The notes under the pieces are model-generated. The model saw nothing but the letters and a program-made list of their open reading frames with translations. It had not been told where the DNA came from and did not search any database. Position numbers and translations under genes: made by a program. Source: Albidovulum sp. (GTDB lineage Bacteria; Pseudomonadota; Alphaproteobacteria; Rhodobacterales; Rhodobacteraceae). Taken from it: 63,301 nucleotides of DNA. The stretch lies in assembly GCA_028823855.1 (NCBI GenBank), contig JAPPFL010000077.1:1-63301 (forward strand), written 5' to 3'. This document shows, piece after piece, positions 56,558-63,301 of this stretch (positions are counted from its first letter, which is position 1; every line of letters starts with the position of its first letter).

Positions 56558-57541
56558 CTAGCGCACGCCCTGTTCGGCCAGCTCAACCACATCCTTGTAG
56601 TTGTCGCCTGTCACGAAACCGGCGCCCGTGTCAACGTTAAGCGGCCCGAGCTTGTAGACCAGTTGCTGGCACAGCGAGAGGACCGGCAAGTAACCCTGCT
56701 GGTATGGCTGCTGGTCGGCCGTCACCGTGACATAGCCGCCGTCAAAGGCAGTCATGACGCCCTGGCCAAGGTCAAACCCGACCGCCATGATGTCTCCCGG
56801 TCCCTTGCCTACGGCCTCCATGAAGACTGGAGCGGCCGCCAGCCAGGGGCCGCCGGGATAGCCGATCAGTTTGGTTTCGGGATTTGCCAGAAGCGTAGCT
56901 GTCAGTACTGGAATCTGAAGCATCTGGTCGGCTGAGGCGCCTTCCGCCTCCTGCAGCTTGATCACGGTCATGCCGAATTCTTCCAATACTTCCACCAGTC
57001 CCAGTTCACGCTGGGCGCGGTTCTCGCTTTCCCAGCGGCTCATGACGATGGCGGTGTCGCCGGGCTGAAGCCTGTCGCCCGCGAGGCGAAGGGTTTCATC
57101 TCCCAGGTTGCGGCCCTGCTGATAGAGCGTTGCGCCAACATAGCCCGAACCGAAACGCTTGCGAACCTGCGGAACATCGACGTTCATGTACATGATCGGT
57201 ATGCCGGCTTCGGCGGCCTGCGCGGCTAGCGGCATTATCGCGTCGTCGCCGGGATGGCCCATCATGGCGATCCCGTCCGGCCCTTGGCTGATCGCTTCGC
57301 GCAGTTGCGTTACCATCTTGTCGAAATCCCACTCGGAATAGATGAGCTGCAAATTCGCGCCGGTATCGTCGGCGGCCTGCGTCGCGCCCCGGTCGATGAT
57401 TGAGTTGAAGGCGCCGCCCGCCGGGCCGCCGGAAAACACCCTGATTGTCTTGCCCGAACACCAGTCGCCGGCAGAGGCCATTCCTACACCCATCGCCAGT
57501 CCCGAAACTGCCACCAAGACCGCGCTAGCTAGTTTTCGCAT
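56558..57541 (-). CDS. Sugar ABC transporter substrate-binding protein, RbsB/periplasmic-binding-protein type I
   Basis: The ATG at 57541 (ribosome site GGGAG) gives 327 residues. A signal peptide leads to MASAGDWCSGKTIRVFSGGPAGGAFNSIIDRGATQAADDTGANLQLIYSEWDFDKMVTQLREAISQGPDGIAMMGHPGDDAIMPLAAQAAEAGIPIMYMNVDVPQVRKRFG. This is the type I fold of ribose-like binding proteins. It is the first gene of the minus-strand operon binding protein, ATPase, permease, SDR, SDR, PhyH, GH31. The palindromic operator at 57577-57594 lies 36 bases upstream. Confidence 0.92.
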   Translation of the reverse strand: MRKLASAVLVAVSGLAMGVGMASAGDWCSGKTIRVFSGGPAGGAFNSIIDRGATQAADDTGANLQLIYSEWDFDKMVTQLREAISQGPDGIAMMGHPGDDAIMPLAAQAAEAGIPIMYMNVDVPQVRKRFGSGYVGATLYQQGRNLGDETLRLAGDRLQPGDTAIVMSRWESENRAQRELGLVEVLEEFGMTVIKLQEAEGASADQMLQIPVLTATLLANPETKLIGYPGGPWLAAAPVFMEAVGKGPGDIMAVGFDLGQGVMTAFDGGYVTVTADQQPYQQGYLPVLSLCQQLVYKLGPLNVDTGAGFVTGDNYKDVVELAEQGVR

Positions 57542-57576
57542 GTTTTTCTCCCTATTAGCGTCAAAAGCGGAGTATG

Positions 57577-57594
57577 CCCAAAAACGTTTTTGGG
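57577..57594. promoter_or_regulatory. Palindromic operator, probable LacI-family site 1
   Basis: CCCAAAAACGTTTTTGGG is a perfect 18-base palindrome, 36 bases upstream of the binding-protein start and on the leader of that operon. It shares AAAAACGTTTTT with site 2 at 57696-57709. Centres are 117 bases apart. The central CG with A/T arms is typical of LacI-family operators; the LacI gene is 1.7 kb away in the same locus. Confidence 0.8.
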
Positions 57595-57683
57595 GTTCGG
57601 TTCCGACATTTGCCAAGTTTTGCCTCCCGGTCAAGGGACAATCCGCGATTTTTTTGCATTTTGCCAAAATTTGATCATGCTTC

Positions 57684-57712
57684 TTGACCAATTTACAAAA
57701 ACGTTTTTGAAT
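57684..57712 (+). promoter_or_regulatory. Probable promoter of the GH13-LacI operon
   Basis: TTGACC at 57684-57689 and TTGAAT at 57707-57712 are separated by 17 bases. The palindrome 57696-57709 occupies the spacer, so a bound repressor would block polymerase. The downstream GH13 start is at 57737. Confidence 0.45.
57696..57709. promoter_or_regulatory. Palindromic operator, probable LacI-family site 2
   Basis: CAAAAACGTTTTTG is a perfect 14-base palindrome with the same core as site 1. It sits between the -35 and -10 boxes of the plus-strand promoter. Confidence 0.78.
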
Positions 57713-57736
57713 ATGGGTCCAATTTTGGAGACAGGC

Positions 57737-59308
57737 GTGGCATCCGATACCCGTACAAATCAAGACAGCTGGTGGCGCGGCGCATGCCTTTACGAGGTCT
57801 ATCTGCGCAGCTTTCAAGACTCGGACGGCGATGGAGAAGGCGACCTGAAGGGGCTGGTTTCTCGCCTTGTGTATCTGGCTCAACTCGGCGTCGACGGCAT
57901 CTGGATCACGCCGTTCTTTCCGTCGCCAATGTTCGATTCGGGCTACGATGTCGCGGATTACCGGCAAGTCGACCCCAGATACGGAACGCTTGACGATTTC
58001 CTGGAAGTTGTTAACACGGCTCATGAACTCGGACTCAAGGTGATCATCGACCAGGTCTATTCGCACAGTTCGCATCTGCATCCTTGGTTCTCAATGAGTC
58101 GGTCCAGCCGCGACAACCCCAAGGCCGACTGGTACGTGTGGGCTGATCCCAAGCCGGATGGCTCGCTACCAAATAACTGGCTGGCTCGCTTCGGCGGCGT
58201 TGCCTGGGAATGGGCAGCCGAAAGGCGACAATACTACCTGCACAACTTCCTTGCTGAACAACCCGATCTGAACATGCACAATACTAAAGTGCAGGACGAA
58301 TTCCTGGATGTCATGCGGTTCTGGTTCGGGCTCGGGGTCGATGGGCTGAGGCTGGACGTGGCAAATTTTTTCATGCACGACCCGGAGTTGCGCGACAATC
58401 CGCCTGCCAAGCTGGCGGAAACACCCGCCAATCCCTATTACATGCAGCAACGGCTCTATGACCGCTCGCGCCCGGAAAACTTGCTATTCCTTGAACGCAT
58501 GCGCAAAGTTGCAGGTGAGCGCATGCTGCTGGCCGAGATCTCGTGCGACTGGCAGGTGGAACGCATGGCCGAATATACTGCGCCCGGGCGCCTGCACACG
58601 GCCTATAGCTTTGCCTTGCTGGCACCCGAACTTGATGGCAATGTCGTTGCAGATGCGGTTGAACAGGCAGGCCACGGCGATAGCTGGCCGACATGGGCGT
58701 TTTCGAATCACGACGTGATCCGGGTAGCCAGCCGCTGGAATGCCGCCGGGAATCCCGGCAAGATCACAATGCTGCATGCGCTGCTAGTCTGCCTGCGGGG
58801 CACGGTGATCATTTATCAGGGCGAGGAGCTCGGTCTAGGTCATGGCAATGTGCCGCGCGGAAAACTGCGCGATCCGGAGGCCATTCGCTTCTGGCCGCTT
58901 GATCGCAGACGAGACGGCGCGCGCACGCCGTTCCCGTGGGACGATAATCCCAACCTCGGATTTTCCCGTGCCGAGGAGGCCTGGCTGCCATGCGACCCGG
59001 CTCATTCAGAACTGTCAGTTGCTAGGCAGAATGCCGTTCCTGGCTCGATTTTGGCAAAATGCAGGGATCTCATAGCTTTGAGGAAAGCAAGCCCCGTGCT
59101 GCGGCTAGGCGAATTCGAGGTTGTCGACCAAGGCCGCGACCGGCTCATATTTCGTCGAATTCTTGAAGGGAAGCGCTTGCTTTGCGCGTTCAATTTTGGA
59201 GGTCAGGCGATTAATCTGTCTAGGCACGGACTTCCGACTGTCTTGTCCGGCGAGGCCCGAGGCGGGGTTCTGAGCCCTGGCAGCTATCTGATTGCGGAGG
59301 AATATTGA
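57737..59308 (+). CDS. Glycoside hydrolase family 13 alpha-glucosidase
   Basis: The GTG at 57737 has GGAG 6 bases upstream and gives 523 residues. Later catalytic residues are Asp207 in DGLRLDVANFF (nucleophile), Glu267 in LLAEISCD (acid/base) and Asp326 in FSNHDV. The opening WWRGACLYEVYLRSFQDSDGDGEGDLKGLVSRLVYLAQLGVDGIWITPFFPSPM is typical of oligo-1,6-glucosidase/alpha-glucosidase members. No signal peptide is seen, so it is cytoplasmic. Starts at 57677 or 57713 are possible but would place the operator in the coding region or lack a ribosome site. The stop overlaps the LacI start. Confidence 0.93.
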   Translation: MASDTRTNQDSWWRGACLYEVYLRSFQDSDGDGEGDLKGLVSRLVYLAQLGVDGIWITPFFPSPMFDSGYDVADYRQVDPRYGTLDDFLEVVNTAHELGLKVIIDQVYSHSSHLHPWFSMSRSSRDNPKADWYVWADPKPDGSLPNNWLARFGGVAWEWAAERRQYYLHNFLAEQPDLNMHNTKVQDEFLDVMRFWFGLGVDGLRLDVANFFMHDPELRDNPPAKLAETPANPYYMQQRLYDRSRPENLLFLERMRKVAGERMLLAEISCDWQVERMAEYTAPGRLHTAYSFALLAPELDGNVVADAVEQAGHGDSWPTWAFSNHDVIRVASRWNAAGNPGKITMLHALLVCLRGTVIIYQGEELGLGHGNVPRGKLRDPEAIRFWPLDRRRDGARTPFPWDDNPNLGFSRAEEAWLPCDPAHSELSVARQNAVPGSILAKCRDLIALRKASPVLRLGEFEVVDQGRDRLIFRRILEGKRLLCAFNFGGQAINLSRHGLPTVLSGEARGGVLSPGSYLIAEEY

Positions 59309-60348
59309 TGGCAGAGCAGGCGTATAGACCGGGCATTAGAGGCGTGGCGGCGCATGTCGGAATGTCCGTGTCTACCGTCAGCCGGGCGCTAAACGGCTAT
59401 TCGGACGTCAGTAGCGACACTCGGCGCAAGGTCGAAAGGGCGGCAGGGGAACTAGGTTACAGGGCCAGTTTTGCCGCGTCGAGCCTACGGACGCAAAATA
59501 CGCAGACCGTGACGTTCATGGTTTCGAAACCGTGGACCAAATTTGTCGATCCGTTCTTTCTGGGGCTGCTTGACGGCGTTGAGCTCGCACTTCAAGCACA
59601 AGGATACGCACTCCAGGTGGTGATGGCGCGCGAATACGAGAAGGAATTCGAGATGATTCGCAGCGCCGTGGAAAGGAACCGCTGCGACGGGCTGCTTTTC
59701 GGGCGCACGAGACCCGTCGATGAACGAATTGAATGGCTGCAGGATCGCGCCTTTCCGTTTGTGACGGTAGGCCGGACCGACAAGGCCGATCACGACTGGG
59801 TCGAAGTGGATCATTACAAGATCGGTTATCAGGCAACCGAACGGCTGATCCGCCTGGGACATGACCGCATTGCGCATCTAACCACGCCTCTGCGCTACAC
59901 CTATTCCAACCACACGTTGCAAGGATACCGCGACGCGTTGCACGCCCATGGTCTTTCCCGCGACCCCGAACTGGAAGCCGAATGCTACCTGTCGCGCAGG
60001 ACAGGCGCGGACGCGATGACGGAACTTATCGCCCGCGGCGTCGGTCCCACGGCAGTATTCTGCGGAAATGACATGATCGCCGTGTCGGCGATGGAATCGA
60101 TGCGTCGTTTCGGCATCCGACCCGGGACGGATGTGGCCGTGATCGGCTGCGACGACATTCCGGTGGCAGCTTATGTCACCCCGGGGTTGACAACATTCCG
60201 CCAAGACCTCGATTCGCTCGGCATGCGGCTGGGTCGAATGATGGTTGCAAGGCTGCGGGGCGATCCCGGTCCCCACCAGGAACTCATCGAGGCGGAACTG
60301 ATCCCCCGCGGAACCGATGTGCCGCCCGCCGCAGGGGTCGCGAAATGA
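59308..60348 (+). CDS. LacI-family transcriptional regulator
   Basis: The protein has 346 residues. The DNA-binding N-terminus is RPGIRGVAAHVGMSVSTVSRALNGYSDVSSDTRRKVERAAGELGY, with hinge RASFAASSLRTQNTQTVTF. The effector domain follows: DPFFLGLLDGVELALQAQGYALQVV, NDMIAVSAMESMRRFGIRPGTDVAVIGCDDIPVAAYVTPGLTTFRQ. The ATG overlaps the GH13 stop (TGATG), with GGAGGAATATTG as ribosome site. It should bind the paired palindromes at 57577 and 57696 and control both arms of the locus in response to the transported sugar. Confidence 0.94.
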   Translation: MAEQAYRPGIRGVAAHVGMSVSTVSRALNGYSDVSSDTRRKVERAAGELGYRASFAASSLRTQNTQTVTFMVSKPWTKFVDPFFLGLLDGVELALQAQGYALQVVMAREYEKEFEMIRSAVERNRCDGLLFGRTRPVDERIEWLQDRAFPFVTVGRTDKADHDWVEVDHYKIGYQATERLIRLGHDRIAHLTTPLRYTYSNHTLQGYRDALHAHGLSRDPELEAECYLSRRTGADAMTELIARGVGPTAVFCGNDMIAVSAMESMRRFGIRPGTDVAVIGCDDIPVAAYVTPGLTTFRQDLDSLGMRLGRMMVARLRGDPGPHQELIEAELIPRGTDVPPAAGVAK

Positions 60349-61133
60349 AACTGACCGTCGGCGATATTGTCGCCCGCAAGGGGAAGGGCCAGCTGACCGA
60401 ACTCAATGTCGCCTGCGCCGAGCACGCCGCCGCGGCCGAAGCTGCCGGAATCGAGATCATCGTCTCGGGCAGGAAGCACCTGCGCACTGCATTCCGAGCG
60501 GCCGCTCCAAATACGCATTTTACTTTTGGGCTGATCTACGGACATACTGTCAATGCAGACGAGGCCAAGCGCGCCGCCTTCGAAGCCATGGAAGCCGGGG
60601 CCGACAGCATATATTGCCCGATGCATTACGATGTGATCGAGGAGATGGCAAAAGAGGCAATCCCCGTCGTGGGCCATATCGGCTTCATGCCGCAAAAGGC
60701 TCGCTGGACCGGCGTGGCCGCGCGAGGGAAGACCGCGGCGGATGCGTTGGCGATTCTTGACGACGCTCGGCGCTATGCGAATGCCGGTGCCTTTGCCGTC
60801 GAGATCGAAATCGTCCCGTCTCCCGTGGCAGCCGCCATTTCCCGGAACTCTCCGCTGGTCGTGATCTCGATGGGTTCCGGCGGGGGCTGCGACGTGCAAT
60901 ACCTATTCGCAGCGGATGTGCTCGGCGAAACCGAAGGCCATGTTCCCCGCCATGCCCGGGTGTATCGCGATTTCCGGTCGGAATTCGCCCGATTGCAGCA
61001 GGAACGCGTTGCAGCCTTTGCCGAGTTCCGACGTGATGTAGTAACCGGGGCCTTTCCGGCCGACAGCGAGCTGGTCGCGATGCCTGAAGGCGAATGGCGC
61101 AAGTTTCAGGATGCGTTGGCCGAATGGAGTTGA
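60345..61133 (+). CDS. PanB-like (ketopantoate hydroxymethyltransferase superfamily) protein, divergent active site
   Basis: The 262-residue protein has the PanB barrel landmarks: AGIEIIVSGRKHLRTAF, AGADSIYCPMHYDVIEEMAKEAIPVVGHIGFMPQ, DDARRYANAGAFAVEIEIVPSPVAAAI and VISMGSGGGCDVQYLFAADVLGETEGHVPRH. PanB keeps metal-binding acidic residues in VGDS, and in the next two strands; here these read SGR at 41-43, and the equivalents near residues 62-67 and 90-94 lack the usual Asp/Glu. The catalytic glutamate (Glu155 in EIEIVP) is kept. It overlaps the LacI stop by 4 bases. I infer a carbon-carbon lyase or isomerase on a different substrate rather than pantothenate synthesis. Confidence 0.8.
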   Translation: MKLTVGDIVARKGKGQLTELNVACAEHAAAAEAAGIEIIVSGRKHLRTAFRAAAPNTHFTFGLIYGHTVNADEAKRAAFEAMEAGADSIYCPMHYDVIEEMAKEAIPVVGHIGFMPQKARWTGVAARGKTAADALAILDDARRYANAGAFAVEIEIVPSPVAAAISRNSPLVVISMGSGGGCDVQYLFAADVLGETEGHVPRHARVYRDFRSEFARLQQERVAAFAEFRRDVVTGAFPADSELVAMPEGEWRKFQDALAEWS

Positions 61134-61140
61134 ACGCAAA

Positions 61141-62223
61141 ATGAGTCTTTTAAGCCTTATCACATTCCCGATGGAACGCGACTATGCGCTGACTGGACCG
61201 GAACGGCAGAATGCAATCGACAATGGACTGGCCGGGGCCGAATGGTACCGGACGCCTGTCGACCGCAGGACCATCAAGGCGCTTATGCGGCGTTCGGACT
61301 GGCCAGCGACACGGGACATCTCGATCTGGATGGGTCTTCTATTGGCAACCGGCATCGGCATCGTCCTGCTTTGGGGCAGTTGGTGGGTGTTGCCGTTCGT
61401 TTTCGTCTACGGCGTTCTCTACGCCTCCGCCGCCGACAGCCGCTGGCACGAGTGCGGGCATGGAACAGCATTCCGGACACGCTGGAAGAACGACGCTATC
61501 TACGAGATTGCAAGTTTCATGATGATGCGCAACCCGGTCGTCTGGCGCTGGGGCCATGCGCGACACCACACCGACACGATCATCGTCGGGCGCGATCCCG
61601 AGATTGCCGGTATGCGGCCTCCCCAGTTGATCGTCATCTGCCTGAACTTTTTCGGTATCGTGGCGGTGCCGCAAAGTCTGGCCGCTATCGCTCAAAATGC
61701 TGCCGGGATCCTACCGCCCGACGAGGCCGACCTCATACCTGAAATTGAGCGGTCAAAGGCGATCCGGGTGGCCCGCATACACTTGGCCATCTATGCAGCT
61801 ACCCTGGCGCTTGCCATCTGGTCGTGGTCGCTCCTTCCGCTCATGCTGATCGGCCTGCCGCGGGCTTACGGAATCTGGTTATTGCTGTTGATGGGCCTGC
61901 CACAGCATCTGGGCCTGGCCGAGGATGTTCTCGACCACAGGCTGAATTCGCGCACTGTTCTGATGAGTCCCGTTCTACGATTCATCTACTGGAACATGAA
62001 CTACCACATTGAGCACCACATGTATCCGATGGTGCCCTATCACGCGCTGCCGGCTTTGCATGAAGAGGTAAAGCATGACCTCCCCGCTCCTAATCCGTCA
62101 CTTTGGCATGCCTGGTCCGAAATCATCCCTTGCGTCCTGCTCCAATTACGCGATCCGCACCACTTCATCCGGCCCGTATTGCCTCCCGGCGCCGGAACAC
62201 TACAGCCTTCGCCGCCGTACTAA
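61141..62223 (+). CDS. Membrane fatty acid desaturase-family protein
   Basis: The ATG at 61141 (MSLLSLITFPMERDYALTGPERQNAIDNG) gives 360 residues, 7 bases after the PanB-like stop. The three histidine boxes are HECGHG, HARHH and HIEHHMYPMVPYH, which bind the di-iron centre. Four or so hydrophobic segments place it in the inner membrane. Family members desaturate or hydroxylate lipids or hydrocarbons. In this sugar locus the substrate might be a lipidic aglycone or the enzyme might be recruited for another oxidation; no electron-transfer partner gene is adjacent. Confidence 0.88.
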   Translation: MSLLSLITFPMERDYALTGPERQNAIDNGLAGAEWYRTPVDRRTIKALMRRSDWPATRDISIWMGLLLATGIGIVLLWGSWWVLPFVFVYGVLYASAADSRWHECGHGTAFRTRWKNDAIYEIASFMMMRNPVVWRWGHARHHTDTIIVGRDPEIAGMRPPQLIVICLNFFGIVAVPQSLAAIAQNAAGILPPDEADLIPEIERSKAIRVARIHLAIYAATLALAIWSWSLLPLMLIGLPRAYGIWLLLLMGLPQHLGLAEDVLDHRLNSRTVLMSPVLRFIYWNMNYHIEHHMYPMVPYHALPALHEEVKHDLPAPNPSLWHAWSEIIPCVLLQLRDPHHFIRPVLPPGAGTLQPSPPY

Positions 62224-62739
62224 CTCGGCGGGGCATGTTCAAACACTGCGTCCCGGATAGCCTGAACGACCGGAACGCCGATACTCTATGCATTGGCTTA
62301 GCGCGCAACTTGATCAACACTGCAGTCGCCCTCGCCAGAACGAAAGGCGGGACGCGGTGTAATGCGGCCATGCCTAGTTCTGCGTAAGGTAGGAGAAAGC
62401 TTCCGTCCGGGATGAATAAACAGGGCTGATCTCGTCAAGGCTCGTCGTTTCGAGGGTCTGCCGGTCCTGTTTGTCCGCGACGCAATGCGCCAACCTCGCA
62501 AATCCGGCGGGGAGTCTCCGGACAATCTTGGGATAAGCGCCAAGACCAGCCTTGCTGATGTAAGAATAATTTTGGGAATTGTATGCTTTAATCTGAACTT
62601 CACGCGAAAGAAATAAAGAAAACCCCAGCGTTTGCAGGCGGAATCGCCCGTATTCCGCCTTTCCGTCCTGCCAACTGCATGGCAACCGTCTTCGAGGGAT
62701 CGATTCCGAGCAGGTCGAACGCGCGCGCCTGCAGCTTCG
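62224..62739. other. Region without an intact gene
   Basis: About 515 bases. The first part holds the 3' flank of the desaturase gene, with no clear terminator. From about 62640 the transposase remnant begins on the plus strand in broken frames. No other feature was seen. Confidence 0.45.
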
Positions 62740-63240
62740 TCGGCCGCGACGCTGCCGATCGCCGACGAGAGCGGGGCCCGCGAGGCGCTGAGGCTCTACG
62801 CCCTGCGCTGGCGCATCGAGGACTGGCACAGGATTCTGAAGTCGGGCTGCAAGGTCGAGGAGATCGCGCACGCGACCGCCGAGCGCATCCAGCGCGCCGC
62901 CGCGATCAACGCCGTGATCGCATGGAGGCTGGCCGCGCTGACGCTGTGCGGGCGCGAGACGCCGGAGCTGGACGCGAGCTCTTTCTTCTCCGACGTCGAG
63001 ATCGCCATTCTCGAGGACTTCGCGACGGAGCGGCGGATGTCCGGGCCGGAAAATCTCGGCGCCGCCATGGGGCTGGTCGCCGCCATGGGCGGCCACCTGC
63101 ACCGCAAGCACGACCGGCCTCCGGGCAGCGAGGTCGTCTGGTTCGGATACGCCCGGCTCGCCGACGCGTCCCAGGCCGCGGAGCGCGCCAGGAGGCTGGG
63201 ACCGGAAAGCGCGATGTACAAGCTGCTGCGTCCCGACTGA
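62740..63240 (+). pseudogene. IS4-family (Tn5-like) transposase, C-terminal fragment
   Basis: The frame reads LPIADESGAREALRLYALRWRIEDWHRILKSGCKVEEIAHATAERIQRAAAINAVIAWRLAALTLCGRETPELDASSFFSDVEIAILEDFATERRMSGPENLGAAMGLVAAMGGHLHRKHDRPPGSEVVWFGYARLADASQAAERARRLG and stops at 63240. The Y-x-x-RWRIEDWHR-LKSGC-VE motif contains the catalytic glutamate region of Tn5/IS50-type transposases, and GGHLGRKNDxPPG is the usual end. About 200 N-terminal residues with the first two catalytic Asp are missing. Confidence 0.8.
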
Positions 63241-63301
63241 AATTAAGACCAATGGAAAGGGCGCGGGTTGAGGCAGACCATCAGCCGCTCGCCCGGGAAT
63301 T

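Overview
The window reads as an alphaproteobacterial chromosome segment. The evidence is the lgt-midA-pgeF gene order with stop/start overlaps, an Hsp20 gene followed by a DUF1150 gene, groESL behind a CIRCE operator, and a ubiK-type gene. Well-kept housekeeping blocks alternate with transport and catabolism cassettes and with long stretches of decayed insertion sequences. No intact transposase, no CRISPR array and no convincing tRNA or rRNA gene was seen. So many broken mobile elements and nonsense or frameshift pseudogenes suggest a genome in decay after a burst of transposition; that is inference.

Layout. 1-6688: sugar uptake and pentulose-type catabolism, with the end of an ABC ATPase and two RbsC-like permeases on +, and a split transketolase, an FGGY kinase and a SorC regulator broken by a stop and a frameshift on -. 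6777-8955: remnants of ISAs1, ISNCY/IS4-like and IS1634 transposases. 9119-19625: housekeeping genes (threonine aldolase, YcgN, RibF, MaoC hydratase, HAD phosphatase, Mn-pyrophosphatase, GroESL, Hsp20-DUF1150, aldo-keto reductase). 19814-22960: decayed glycine-zipper protein, truncated NYN protein, IS66-like and IS630 remnants. 23189-33486: cytochrome c, a NitT/TauT-type ABC transporter, a second cytochrome c, a dead site-2-protease-like membrane protein, and a convergent PQQ-alcohol-dehydrogenase operon with two periplasmic binding proteins and an ABC-2 exporter. 34836-36715: YhaV-type toxin with a broken antitoxin, and serine-recombinase and transposase remnants. 36980-38875: PhoX-like phosphatase. 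38944-42185: IS630 remnants and an IS5-family element split by an IS66-like element, with both target duplications readable. 43009-47223: trxB, pgeF, midA, lgt, ubiK. 48209-49363: a Rieske oxygenase. 50253-62223: a large divergent carbohydrate locus. 62740-63240: IS4-family fragment.

The most interesting region is 50253-62223. The minus arm encodes a ribose-type ABC importer, two SDR dehydrogenases, a PhyH-type dioxygenase and a GH31 glycosidase. The plus arm encodes a GH13 glucosidase, a LacI regulator, a PanB-like protein that lacks PanB metal ligands, and a membrane desaturase. Two near-identical palindromes, CCCAAAAACGTTTTTGGG and CAAAAACGTTTTTG, lie between the arms, and the second sits in the spacer of a plausible promoter. 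This looks like a LacI-controlled pathway for an alpha-glucoside whose aglycone is oxidised, which I do not recognise as a described pathway. Other notable points are a PQQ dehydrogenase with the D-x-D lanthanide signature but unusual other metal-site residues, a catalytically dead M50-like protein beside a cytochrome c, and a toxin gene whose antitoxin carries a stop codon.
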